Positions 25,860 to 34,845 of a stretch of DNA of 64,000 nt are shown piece after piece. The notes under the pieces are model-generated. The model ran no database searches. It was not told the DNA's origin and worked only from the letters and a program-made list of their open reading frames with translations. The position numbers were made by a program, and so were the translations under genes. How positions within the stretch are numbered: the first letter of the stretch is position 1; every line of letters begins with the position of its first letter. Source of the DNA: an uncultured Pelagibacteraceae bacterium (GTDB lineage Bacteria > Pseudomonadota > Alphaproteobacteria > Pelagibacterales > Pelagibacteraceae); assembly GCA_902580445.1 (NCBI GenBank), contig CACHKQ010000004.1:1-64000 (forward strand), read 5' to 3'.

Positions 25860-26762
25860 ATGACATTTAAAAAAGACCTTATTACAGGTTTATCTAAAAA
25901 ACATAAAAGAATTCCATCAAAGTATCATTATGACTTACAGGGAAGTAAATATTTTGAGAAAATCACAAAACAAAAAGAATATTACCCTACAAGAAAAGAA
26001 AAAGAGATATTAAAAAAAATTTCTAAAGAAATACCCAAACTATTTAATGGAAAGCTATCGTATGTAGAACTTGGAAGTGGTGCTATAGATAAGATAAAGT
26101 TGTTAATTAATAAGAATGTAAAATATTATGTCCCACTAGATATATCGCTAGATTATGTAAGGAAGTCTGTAAAAAAACTTAAAAAACAATATCCAAAAAT
26201 TAAAATAAAACCAAAAAAAATTGATTATTCAAAGCAATTTAAAATACCCAATCTTAAAGAAACAACTAAAGTATATTTTTTTCTAGGTTCATCTATTGGT
26301 AATTTTTACAATAAAGAGGAAATTAAATTTTTAAAAAAATTAAGAAAAAGCATAAGTAAAAACAATTATTTATTTATTGGTGTTGATCTTATTAAAAACA
26401 AAACTACCCTTGATAAAGCCTATAATGACAAAAAAGGATATACAGCTAAATTTAGTTTAAATTTAATTAATATAATAAATAGAACACAAAAAACTAATTT
26501 AAATATTAATGATTTTTACTATCATGGTTATTATAATACTAAAAAAAAATACATTCACGGTTTTTTAGTAAGCAAAATTAATCAAAGCTTTAAAATTGAC
26601 AATAAAAGATTTTTTTTAAAAAAGAGTGAGAGAATCTTAGTCGAAATTTCGAATAAATTTACTATACAATCTTTTAAAAGATTGGCTTCAAATACTGGTT
26701 GGACCACAGAGCGAGTTTGGCTAGATAATCAAAAATATTATTCTTTATTCCTACTAAAATAG
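25860..26762 (+). CDS. egtD: EgtD-like histidine N-alpha-methyltransferase
   Basis: A 300-residue protein matching the EgtD/DUF2260 SAM-dependent methyltransferases, which trimethylate histidine to hercynine, the first ergothioneine step. Landmarks are the N-terminal SKYHYDLQGSKYFEKITKQKEYYPTRKE (as YDxxGSxLFexIt..peYYptr in the family), SAM loop VELGSGAIDK, PLDIS, the FFLGSSIGNF motif, and WTTERVWLDNQKYYSLFLL at the end. No EgtB-like gene is in the window, so the end product could be hercynine or another methylated amine. It follows proXW after 37 bases. Confidence 0.85.
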   Translation: MTFKKDLITGLSKKHKRIPSKYHYDLQGSKYFEKITKQKEYYPTRKEKEILKKISKEIPKLFNGKLSYVELGSGAIDKIKLLINKNVKYYVPLDISLDYVRKSVKKLKKQYPKIKIKPKKIDYSKQFKIPNLKETTKVYFFLGSSIGNFYNKEEIKFLKKLRKSISKNNYLFIGVDLIKNKTTLDKAYNDKKGYTAKFSLNLINIINRTQKTNLNINDFYYHGYYNTKKKYIHGFLVSKINQSFKIDNKRFFLKKSERILVEISNKFTIQSFKRLASNTGWTTERVWLDNQKYYSLFLLK

Positions 26763-26786
26763 TCAGGTATGCGACGTTTTCGCTAT

Positions 26787-26801
26787 TGATAATCATTATC
26801 A
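26787..26801. promoter_or_regulatory. Fur-box-like operator
   Basis: GATAATCATTATC (26788-26800) is a perfect 6-1-6 inverted repeat (GATAAT-C-ATTATC), the core of the classical Fur box, extended by T and A on either side. It lies 34 bases before the ATG of the ferric-iron-binding protein gene, where a repressor would block transcription. Fur-family proteins in Alphaproteobacteria (Fur, Mur, Irr) differ in metal response, so which one binds is open. Confidence 0.7.
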
Positions 26802-26834
26802 TTTATGTGATAACAATTCTCAAAGGAGAAAACC

Positions 26835-27869
26835 ATGAATAAGTTAATTAAAATAATTGGACTAGCTATTGTTGGTTTGTTTTCAACATTGTTAGTTGCA
26901 AATTCAGTTTTTGCAAATGAAGTGAATGTTTTTAGTGCAAGACATTACGATTCTGATGTTCAACTTTATAAAAAATTTACATCAAAAACTGGAATAAAAG
27001 TAAATGTAGTATCTGGAAAAGATAAAGCATTACAAAAAAGAATCAAAGAGGAAGGGAAGGACAGCAAAGCAGATATTTACATAACCGCAGATGCTGGAAG
27101 ATTAGGAGCTTTTCAAGCTGAAGGAATGTTTCAAAAGGGAGCAAGTTCAGCGGCCCTAAAAAAAGTTGTACCTGCTAATTTTAGATCACCTTATTGGGTT
27201 GGAATAGCAAAAAGAGCAAGAATAATTTATTACAATCCAAAAACTGTAAATCCTTCCTGGAATATGACCTATGAAGATTTAGCTGATCCAAAATACAAAG
27301 GTAGAGTAGTAATAAGAAAATCAAGCAACATTTACAATCAGTCTTTAGTTGCATCACTTATTAAAAATAATGGTGAAAAAAATACTGCAGCTTGGGCTAA
27401 AGGAATGGTAAATAACTTTGCTAGAAAACCAACCGGTAACGACAGAGCACAGATATTAGCTGTAGCTGCTGGAGAAGCAGATTGGGCTGTAGCAAATACT
27501 TATTACTTAGCTTTAATGTTATCTGGAAAAAAAGGTGCCGAACAACAAGCGGCAGCAAAAAAAGTAATGCCTTTCTTTCCAAACCAGGATGGACGAGGCA
27601 CCCATATGAATATAAGTGGTGGAGGCATATTAAAACATGCACCAAATAAAGCTAATGCAGTTAAATTGTTAGAGTTTTTATTAACCCCTGAAGCTCAACA
27701 ACATATTGTTAACAACACTTTTGAGTATCCAATGATACCTGGAGTGAAAGCAAATAAATTAATTGCACAATTTGGTTTAGATTTTAAACAAGATCTAAAA
27801 ATAAAAGTTTCTAATTATGGAAAACTCCAAGCAAAAGCTTTGAAAGTAATGAACGAAGCCGGCTGGTAA
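26835..27869 (+). CDS. fbpA: Ferric iron ABC transporter, substrate-binding protein (FbpA/AfuA type)
   Basis: A periplasmic iron-binding protein of 344 residues with a signal peptide (about 1-28, ending SVFANE). The mature part starts NEVNVFSARHYDSDVQLYKKF, the usual FbpA opening. Later parts include DIYITADAGRLGAFQ, a YNP segment, KPTGNDRAQILAVAAGEADWAVANTYYLALM with the paired tyrosines that bind iron in this family, and the closing SGGGILKHAPNKANAVKLLEFLLTPEAQ. It has a good ribosome site (AAAGGAG, 26821-26827) and a Fur-box-like site upstream. It is the first gene of the iron import operon. Confidence 0.94.
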   Translation: MNKLIKIIGLAIVGLFSTLLVANSVFANEVNVFSARHYDSDVQLYKKFTSKTGIKVNVVSGKDKALQKRIKEEGKDSKADIYITADAGRLGAFQAEGMFQKGASSAALKKVVPANFRSPYWVGIAKRARIIYYNPKTVNPSWNMTYEDLADPKYKGRVVIRKSSNIYNQSLVASLIKNNGEKNTAAWAKGMVNNFARKPTGNDRAQILAVAAGEADWAVANTYYLALMLSGKKGAEQQAAAKKVMPFFPNQDGRGTHMNISGGGILKHAPNKANAVKLLEFLLTPEAQQHIVNNTFEYPMIPGVKANKLIAQFGLDFKQDLKIKVSNYGKLQAKALKVMNEAGW

Positions 27870-27888
27870 TTTTATAATAGAATAATTT

Positions 27889-27926
27889 AGTCTCTGGACT
27901 CCTCCGGGGACTGAATTCAGGAGGAG
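27889..27926 (+). promoter_or_regulatory. Mutually exclusive hairpins masking the iron permease ribosome site
   Basis: CTCCTCC (27899-27905) is a perfect complement of GGAGGAG (27920-27926), which is the Shine-Dalgarno of the next gene. This hairpin (7-bp stem, 14-base loop) would hide the ribosome site. A second stem, AGTCTC (27889-27894) with GGGACT (27907-27912), uses the same anti-SD stretch as its loop and cannot form fully together with the first. It could lower permease expression relative to the binding protein, or act as a switch. Confidence 0.55.
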
Positions 27927-27928
27927 AA

Positions 27929-29545
27929 TTGACAAAGAGAATAAATTTTTGGTTTATATTTGCATTTATAGTACCTTTACTTGTAGCAATACCTATATTT
28001 ACAGTTTTTTTAAGTTTTTTCGATACAACTGGTAATTATTTAGATCTTTTAAAAGACACTTTCCTTTTAAAGTATTTAAGCAATTCATTCTTAATTTTAT
28101 TGGGTGTTTTATCGTTAACTTTTATATTTGGAGTTACCTCAGCTTATTTTGTTTCTTTTTATAAGTTTCCTGGATCAAATTTTTTTAAATGGGCGCTAAT
28201 ATTATCTTTTGCTGTTCCAGCTTATATTTACGCTTATTCTTTAGTTGCTTTTTTCGAAAATTATGGAACCGCATTCAGTATTTTAACCTTTTTGTTCGGA
28301 GAAGGTGATTTTAATAAGTACATACCAAAATTTGATGGATTAATAGGTTCTATGTTTTCAATTTCTTTCTCTTTGTTTGGATATGTTTATGTATTAACAA
28401 GAGCTTCTTTCATATTTCAGTCTCACAATCTAATTGAAGTAGGAAAAAATTTAGGATTGTCTTCTTATGAAAGCTTTTTTAAAATTATTTTACCTTCAGC
28501 ACGTCCTGCAATAGTCGTAGGTTTGTCTCTTGTTGCAATGGAAACTTTGTCAGATTTTGGTACTGTAGATTTTTTTAGTATATCAACATTAACTACGGCA
28601 ATTTATAATGCTTGGATTTCTTTTGATGACCTAACAACTGCAAATCAATTATCTTTTGTTTTATTATTTTTTATTCTTCTACTATTTGTTATTGAAAATA
28701 TATCCAGAAAAGGCGCAAAGTATCACCAAAATTCAAAAGGTAATAAGCCTATTCCAAAAATCCAATTAGTGGGCGGTAAATCTATTTTTGCTACGTCATT
28801 TTGTTCGATATTATTTTTTTGCAGCTTCATTTTTCCAGTTTCACAAATGACTTATTGGACAATTAAATTTCCAAAGTATTTTCAGGATATAAATTTCTGG
28901 TCACTAAATATGAATACATTATTATTAGTATTTTTATCTAGTTTATTCTTGATCACATTTTCATTTATGACAAATTATGGAAATAGAGTATCAAAAAACA
29001 AACTAATAAGTTTTTTGTCTACTTTCTCTGTATCAGGATATGCGTTACCAGGAATAATTTTAGCAGTAGCTTTTATAACATTTATTTCTTGGTTCAGCGA
29101 CTTGTTAAGTTCAATCTTTGGAATAAATAGTTTTAAAAACGTATTTATTGGATCTGTAGTTGGTCTTATAATTGCATATTTTGTTAGATTTTTTTCACTT
29201 TCTTACAATGGAATTAAATCTGGATATTCAAAAATAAATAATTCTATTGATGAAAATGCATATCTTTTAGGATATTCCAAATTTAAAACTTTTTCTAATA
29301 TTCATTTGCCGTATTTAAAAACCAATATATTATTAGTTGGTGTTTTAATAGCTTTAGAAATTATTAAAGAACTGCCAATTACATTAATATTGAGACCCTT
29401 TAATTTCGAAACCTTCGCAACAAAAGCCTATTCTTATGCCGCACAAGATTTATTAGAAGCTGCAGCTTTTCCTTCATTATGTTTGATATTCTGGGCAAGT
29501 ATATTCATATTGTTTATTTCTAAATATATACTTTCAGAAAAATAA
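27929..29545 (+). CDS. fbpB: Ferric iron ABC transporter, permease (FbpB/AfuB type)
   Basis: Inner-membrane permease with a duplicated BPD-transport core: 538 residues, about twelve spans. EAA-type coupling motifs sit in each half: EVGKNLGLSSYESFFKIILPSARPAIVVG near 171 and DENAYLLGYSKFKTFSNIHLPYLKTNILLVG near 440. The start is TTG at 27929, chosen because a near-perfect GGAGGAG ends 2 bases before it and no better ATG is near. That ribosome site can pair with an upstream CTCCTCC. It lies between the binding protein and ATPase genes, completing an iron(III) importer. Confidence 0.93.
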   Translation: MTKRINFWFIFAFIVPLLVAIPIFTVFLSFFDTTGNYLDLLKDTFLLKYLSNSFLILLGVLSLTFIFGVTSAYFVSFYKFPGSNFFKWALILSFAVPAYIYAYSLVAFFENYGTAFSILTFLFGEGDFNKYIPKFDGLIGSMFSISFSLFGYVYVLTRASFIFQSHNLIEVGKNLGLSSYESFFKIILPSARPAIVVGLSLVAMETLSDFGTVDFFSISTLTTAIYNAWISFDDLTTANQLSFVLLFFILLLFVIENISRKGAKYHQNSKGNKPIPKIQLVGGKSIFATSFCSILFFCSFIFPVSQMTYWTIKFPKYFQDINFWSLNMNTLLLVFLSSLFLITFSFMTNYGNRVSKNKLISFLSTFSVSGYALPGIILAVAFITFISWFSDLLSSIFGINSFKNVFIGSVVGLIIAYFVRFFSLSYNGIKSGYSKINNSIDENAYLLGYSKFKTFSNIHLPYLKTNILLVGVLIALEIIKELPITLILRPFNFETFATKAYSYAAQDLLEAAAFPSLCLIFWASIFILFISKYILSEK

Positions 29546-29560
29546 AGTTATAGTAATCAA

Positions 29561-30631
29561 ATGTCTTCTAATTTTTTAGAAATTAATAATGCTACATTTA
29601 TAGCCAGCGATAATAATAAAGTTAAAAATGTATCTTTAACAATAAAAAAAAAGGGCGAAATTGTTTGTTTACTCGGACCATCCGGCGTTGGAAAAACTAC
29701 TATTTTAAGAACAATTGCAGGTCTACAAAATCTTAAATCTGGCGAGATTAAACTTAAAGATAAAATAATTTCATCCAAAAACTTTAATTTAGAACCTGAA
29801 AAAAGAAACATAGCAATGTGTTTTCAAGATAATTCATTATTTCCACATTTTAATGTTTTAGAAAATATTAATATCGGGTCAAAAAGAAAAAATGGTTCTA
29901 AATTTAATTATTCAGACAATGATTTAATCAAAATTTTACATTTAGAAGATATAAAAAACAAATATCCACATCAAATAAGTGCAGGTGAAGCACAACGTGT
30001 TTCATTAGCAAGATCATTACTTTCCAAACCCGATTTACTTTTATTGGACGAACCTTTTGCAAATATAGATGCTACTTTAAAAGAAGAATTACAAAAAAAA
30101 ATTAAAAATATTCTCAAAGAGTTCGATATAACAACCTTAATTGTAACTCACGACTCTTTCGAAGCTTTTTTTCTTGGAGATAAATGCGGTATTCTATTAG
30201 ACCAGTGTTTAAAACAATATGACATACCTTATAATATTCACCATGAACCTAATTCAATCGAAGTTGCAAAATTTTTAAATAGAGGTGTATTTATTGATGT
30301 TAAAGTTGCAGAAACTGATTGCGCTGTTCATAGTTTAATACATCAAGAATTAGGAGAGATAAGAGGCAAATTATTAAATAACTTTCCTGTTGGTTCAAAA
30401 GTTAAACTATTATTACAGCCTGAAGATTTAATACATGACGATCAAAGTAAATTAAAATTAGAAGTGGTTGACAGAAAATTTAGGGGGACTAATTTTATTT
30501 ATACTTTAAAAACTAACAAAAAAGAGGAAATTCCCGTGTTTGTTCATTCTCATCATATTCATCAACATGAAAAAAATGAAAAATTTGGTATCAAGTCACC
30601 TATTTTTATTGACCATTTAGTATGTTTTTAA
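29561..30631 (+). CDS. fbpC: Ferric iron ABC transporter, ATPase (FbpC/AfuC type)
   Basis: Cytoplasmic ATPase energising the iron importer. Walker A is LLGPSGVGKTT near residue 43, the Q loop MCFQDNSLFPHFNVLENI near 86, the signature ISAGEAQRVSLARSLLSKP (SAGEA instead of SGGQ), Walker B LLLLDEPFANID, and the switch His in IVTHDSFEAF. The last third (about 240-356) is a TOBE-like regulatory region. It follows the permease after 15 bases and closes the fbpABC operon; two tRNA genes come next. Confidence 0.94.
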   Translation: MSSNFLEINNATFIASDNNKVKNVSLTIKKKGEIVCLLGPSGVGKTTILRTIAGLQNLKSGEIKLKDKIISSKNFNLEPEKRNIAMCFQDNSLFPHFNVLENINIGSKRKNGSKFNYSDNDLIKILHLEDIKNKYPHQISAGEAQRVSLARSLLSKPDLLLLDEPFANIDATLKEELQKKIKNILKEFDITTLIVTHDSFEAFFLGDKCGILLDQCLKQYDIPYNIHHEPNSIEVAKFLNRGVFIDVKVAETDCAVHSLIHQELGEIRGKLLNNFPVGSKVKLLLQPEDLIHDDQSKLKLEVVDRKFRGTNFIYTLKTNKKEEIPVFVHSHHIHQHEKNEKFGIKSPIFIDHLVCF

Positions 30632-30655
30632 GTAAATATATAAAATATTTTAATT

Positions 30656-30732
30656 GCGCCCTTAGCTCAGTTGGATAGAGCATCGGTTTTCTAAACCGAG
30701 GGTCGTAGGTTCGAATCCTTCAGGGCGCGCCA
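30656..30732 (+). tRNA. tRNA-Arg (anticodon TCT)
   Basis: A 77-base cloverleaf. Acceptor stem GCGCCCT pairs with AGGGCGC, the D arm is GCTC..GAGC, and the anticodon stem TCGGT/ACCGA has the loop TTTCTAA (anticodon TCT, reading AGA, a major Arg codon in AT-rich genomes). The T arm is GTAGG-TTCGAAT-CCTTC with one T-T mismatch, discriminator G and an encoded CCA (30730-30732). Confidence 0.95.
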
Positions 30733-30779
30733 TTTTTTAATGATAATAATAAAAATATAAGTTATATACTCTCTCTAAA

Positions 30780-30856
<77 letters not shown>

Positions 30857-30859
30857 TTT

Positions 30860-33082
30860 ATGAATATTAAAAAAGTAGTAATTATTGGATCGGGAACAAT
30901 GGGTAGTGGGATTGCTGCACATTTATGTAATGCAAATATACCTGTTGTATTACTTGATTTGAAAACAGAAATTGCGGAAAAAGCAAAAGAGAAAATTTTA
31001 AAATCTAGACCACCGTTACTTTTCGAAAGTTCAAAAATTCAAAGTTTAAAAACAGGAAATATTTCAGATAATTTTGATAATGTTGCTGATGCTGATTGGA
31101 TAATAGAAGCTGTTGTGGAAAGGATTAATATTAAACACGGAATTTACGAAAAAATTTTAAAAGCAAGAAAAAAAGAATCTGTCATTTCCTCAAACACCTC
31201 AACAATACCACTTAAAATACTTTCTCAAAAAATGAATAATACTGATAAAAAAGATTTTTGTATAACACACTTTTTTAATCCAGTGAGATATATGGGCCTT
31301 TTAGAAATAGTTAGAGAAAAATCAAATGATCAAAATAAAATTAACCTATTAAAAGACTTCTGTGAAAAAAAACTTGGCAAAGGAGTAATAATTTGTGGTG
31401 ATACACCTGGGTTCTTAGGAAATAGAATTGGTGTCTATGCAATGCAAGTTGCTATGACAGAGGCAATTAAAATGAATTTATCTGTAGAAGAAGCCGATGC
31501 TGTTTTTGGACGACCAATGGGAATACCTAAAACTGGTGTTTTTGCTTTATATGATTTGATTGGTATTGACTTAATGTCGGACGTTTTAAAAAGTTTTAGA
31601 AAAGAACTTCCAGGGAATGATGAGTTTCAAAAAGTTGCTCAAGGAATTCCAATAATTCAAAAACTAATTGATAGTGGTTATACCGGTAGAAAAGGTAAAG
31701 GTGGTTTTTACCGCATGAATAAAGTTAATAATCAAAAAGTTTTGGAAGCTTTAAATATAAAAAATAATAGTTATTCAGTTGCAAAAAAAATTGATCTCCA
31801 AATTAATAAAATAAATTTATTAGATTTAATAAATAGAGATGATCAGTATGGTAAATATGCCTGGGCAGTAATTTCAAAAATTATTCTTTATTCATCTTCG
31901 TTAGTTCCACAGATCACAAAAGAGTACAATGACATTGATGAAGCATTAAGACTTGGTTTTAACTGGTCTATGGGACCGTTCGAAATGTTGGAGAACATTG
32001 GATTAGATAATTTTTTTAATAAAATTGGAGATATTAAAACTAGTTCGTTTTTAGAGAATTTAAAAAATAAAAGTGCAAAAAAGTTTTATGACCAAAGACA
32101 AAAATATACGGATATCGAAACACTAGGAAAGGTAAAAAAATCAGTTATTAAAATTGATAAAAATGATTCAGCTGAAATCTACAGGTTTAAAGATTTTAAT
32201 ATTGTGGAATTCGACACCAAAGCAAATGCCCTAGATTATAATTCTATGGATGCTTTAATGAAAGCTACAGACAAACCATTAATTATTATTAATGAGAGCA
32301 TGCAGTTTTCTGCAGGAGTTAATCTAAATTATGTAATGGAATTTGTTAAAAAAAAAGATTTTAAATCTGTTGAAAAATTCATTAAATATTTTCAAAAAAC
32401 CTGTGAACATTTAAAATATAGTGACAAATTAGTAATCTCTGCACCATCTGGTTTGTCTTTAGGTGGTGGCGAAGAAGTCTTGCTGCAAAGCAATTACGTT
32501 GTATCACACACTAATATAGTGATGGGGTTAGTTGAAACTATTGTTGGTTTAGTTCCGGCTGGAGGAGGGTGTAAAGAGCTTTTGTGGAGGTGGTCTCAAA
32601 CAGATGATGCCAGTAAAGACCCTGATTTTGCACCCCTTAAAGTTTTTGATATAATAGGATATGCAAAAACAGCCACATCTCCTATTGAGGCAAAACCTCT
32701 TTTATTTTTAGATGATAATCATGAAGTTATAATTAACAGGAACAATCTATTGCCTATGGCAAGAGCTTATATTGAACAAAACAAAAATTTTAAACCTCCC
32801 GTTAAATGTAAATTTAAATTATCAGGCGACCAAGTAAGGAAAAAAATGCAAAAAGTACTTGATGAATTATATAATAGCAAAAAAATACTTGATCATGGTA
32901 TGATAGTAGGTAAGGAATTAGCTAATATTTTGAGTGGAGGAGACACTAATTTAAGTAAGGAAATAAGTGAAGAACAGTTGTATAAATTAGAACTTGAGAG
33001 CTTTATGAAACTTTTAGAAACAGATAAAACACAAAAAAGAATTGTACATACTTTAAAAACAAGTAAACCATTAATAAATTAA
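30860..33082 (+). CDS. 3-hydroxyacyl-CoA dehydrogenase / enoyl-CoA hydratase fusion
   Basis: A 740-residue two-activity enzyme of beta-oxidation, arranged dehydrogenase first and hydratase second (the reverse of E. coli FadB). The N-terminal NAD fold is [18 protein letters not shown], the dehydrogenase catalytic His is in [18 protein letters not shown], and [10 protein letters not shown] supplies the conserved Asn. The crotonase part (about 445-650) keeps both catalytic acids: [11 protein letters not shown] and [14 protein letters not shown]. It would hydrate enoyl-CoA and oxidise the product to 3-ketoacyl-CoA. It heads an eleven-kilobase same-strand run; no thiolase gene is in it. Confidence 0.93.
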   Translation: MNIKKVVIIGSGTMGSGIAAHLCNANIPVVLLDLKTEIAEKAKEKILKSRPPLLFESSKIQSLKTGNISDNFDNVADADWIIEAVVERINIKHGIYEKILKARKKESVISSNTSTIPLKILSQKMNNTDKKDFCITHFFNPVRYMGLLEIVREKSNDQNKINLLKDFCEKKLGKGVIICGDTPGFLGNRIGVYAMQVAMTEAIKMNLSVEEADAVFGRPMGIPKTGVFALYDLIGIDLMSDVLKSFRKELPGNDEFQKVAQGIPIIQKLIDSGYTGRKGKGGFYRMNKVNNQKVLEALNIKNNSYSVAKKIDLQINKINLLDLINRDDQYGKYAWAVISKIILYSSSLVPQITKEYNDIDEALRLGFNWSMGPFEMLENIGLDNFFNKIGDIKTSSFLENLKNKSAKKFYDQRQKYTDIETLGKVKKSVIKIDKNDSAEIYRFKDFNIVEFDTKANALDYNSMDALMKATDKPLIIINESMQFSAGVNLNYVMEFVKKKDFKSVEKFIKYFQKTCEHLKYSDKLVISAPSGLSLGGGEEVLLQSNYVVSHTNIVMGLVETIVGLVPAGGGCKELLWRWSQTDDASKDPDFAPLKVFDIIGYAKTATSPIEAKPLLFLDDNHEVIINRNNLLPMARAYIEQNKNFKPPVKCKFKLSGDQVRKKMQKVLDELYNSKKILDHGMIVGKELANILSGGDTNLSKEISEEQLYKLELESFMKLLETDKTQKRIVHTLKTSKPLIN

Positions 33083-34843
33083 ATGACAACTTATAACGCA
33101 CCAGTAGATGAGATGATGTTTTTATTTAATAATCTTAAAGACAATAAAAACTATAATGAAATTGATAAATACAAAGAAATTAATTCTGATTTAGTAAAAG
33201 ATATATTAGAACAGGCTGCTAAAATAAATCAGGAAATTGTTTTACCGCTTGCTAAAATAGGTGATGAAAAGCCATGCGTTTATGAAAATGGTATTGTTAG
33301 ATCACCACCAGGTTATAAAGAGGCATATAAGAAGTTTATTGAAGATGGCTGGACTTCCTTGTCTTGCGATCCCAAATATGGTGGCCAAGGTATGCCAAAA
33401 ACAGTAAGTACTTTTTTTGAGGAAATGCTTTCATCAGCTAGTTTATCTTTTAAGTTATACAGTGAATTGAGTATAGGCGCGTATAACTGTATCCTTCATC
33501 ATGCAGATCAGAAAATAAAAGATAAGTATTTACCAAAAATGGTTGAGGGTAAGTGGAGCGGGACAATGTGTTTAACAGAATCTCACTGTGGCACTGATCT
33601 TGGTTTATTAAAAACGAGGGCTGTTAAACAAAAAGATAACTCTTATAAGATCTCTGGTCAAAAAATATTTATTACCTCAGGAGATCATGATTTAACAGAA
33701 AACATTATCCATCTTGTCTTAGCCAGAATTCCTGGTTCACCATCTGGAACAAAAGGAATTAGCTTATTTTTAGTACCCAAATTTGTTGTTAATGATAACG
33801 GTTCCGTCGGATCTCGTAATGGTGTTAACACAGCGTCTATAGAAACTAAAATGGGAATTAAAGGATCACCAACTTGTGTTTTGAATTTTGATGAAGCAAC
33901 AGGCTTTATGATTGGACCAGAAAATAAAGGACTTAGCTCTATGTTTACTATGATGAATTTAGAAAGAATAGTTGTAGGTATCCAGGGTCTTGGTATCTCT
34001 GAAACAGCTTATCAAAATGCGTTAGCTTATGCTAAAGAGAGGAAGCAGGGCAAAGCAAATAATAGCAAGAACGGTGAAGCAGATTTAATTATTAAGCATG
34101 CAGATATTAGAAGAAGCTTAATGAACATGAAATCTTTAATTGAAGGTCAGAGATCTTTAGCCTTTTGGGTTTCTCAGCAAATAGATGTTAGTTTAAACCA
34201 CCCAGATCAGAAAATAAAAAACAATGCTGACGAAATAGTTGCTTTAATGACTCCTATAATTAAATCTTTTTTTACTGATATTGGAATGGAAATCACAAAT
34301 GATGCAATTCAAGTTTTTGGAGGTTATGGTTACACTAAAGATCAAGGAATCGAACAACTATTTAGAGATAATAGAATAACACCTATTTATGAAGGGACAA
34401 ATTCTGTTCAAGCTATTGATCTTGTTTATAGAAAAATTTTAAATAACAAAATTTTTGAAAAGTATATTGTTCAACTTACAAATGAGGTAAAAGAATTTGC
34501 AAAAGACAATAAACTTTCTCTATTTGCTGATAAATTTTTTAAGTATTTAGAATTATTAAATAATTTTACATTATGGCTTGGTGAGAAAAATAAATCATCA
34601 AGAGATGATGTTAGTGCAGCCTGCAATGATTATTTAAAGGTTCTTGGATATATAGCTCTTGCTCATTCTTGGTTAAAAATATTGAAGGTAAGCCACTCAA
34701 AACTCAAAGAAAATAAAACTTTTTATGAAGATAAAATAAATACTGCAAAATATTATTTTGACAAAATCCTTCCAAGAGTTCAGAGCCATTATTTATCAGC
34801 TATTACTGGCAGTGATACTATGATGAAATCTAATTTTAATTGA
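33083..34843 (+). CDS. Acyl-CoA dehydrogenase (DmdC-like)
   Basis: FAD-dependent acyl-CoA dehydrogenase of 586 residues, longer than the classic 380-400 because of an N-terminal extension (YNAPVDEMMFLFNN) and a C-terminal helical domain. The same build is seen in DmdC, the methylmercaptopropionyl-CoA dehydrogenase. Family motifs are MCLTESHCGTDLG, KIFITSGDHDLTENI, and the catalytic-Glu run ITPIYEGTNSVQAIDL. It starts at the base after the previous stop. The substrate could be methylthio-substituted or ordinary short acyl-CoA; context favours a DMSP-type route but does not prove it. Confidence 0.88.
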   Translation: MTTYNAPVDEMMFLFNNLKDNKNYNEIDKYKEINSDLVKDILEQAAKINQEIVLPLAKIGDEKPCVYENGIVRSPPGYKEAYKKFIEDGWTSLSCDPKYGGQGMPKTVSTFFEEMLSSASLSFKLYSELSIGAYNCILHHADQKIKDKYLPKMVEGKWSGTMCLTESHCGTDLGLLKTRAVKQKDNSYKISGQKIFITSGDHDLTENIIHLVLARIPGSPSGTKGISLFLVPKFVVNDNGSVGSRNGVNTASIETKMGIKGSPTCVLNFDEATGFMIGPENKGLSSMFTMMNLERIVVGIQGLGISETAYQNALAYAKERKQGKANNSKNGEADLIIKHADIRRSLMNMKSLIEGQRSLAFWVSQQIDVSLNHPDQKIKNNADEIVALMTPIIKSFFTDIGMEITNDAIQVFGGYGYTKDQGIEQLFRDNRITPIYEGTNSVQAIDLVYRKILNNKIFEKYIVQLTNEVKEFAKDNKLSLFADKFFKYLELLNNFTLWLGEKNKSSRDDVSAACNDYLKVLGYIALAHSWLKILKVSHSKLKENKTFYEDKINTAKYYFDKILPRVQSHYLSAITGSDTMMKSNFN

Positions 34844-34845
34844 TA

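Noticed and set aside
26805-26817. A lac-operator-like TGTGATAACAATT before the iron-binding protein gene
   Set aside because: Resemblance is partial and short; no LacI-type gene or sugar context is present. The nearby Fur-like site explains the region better.
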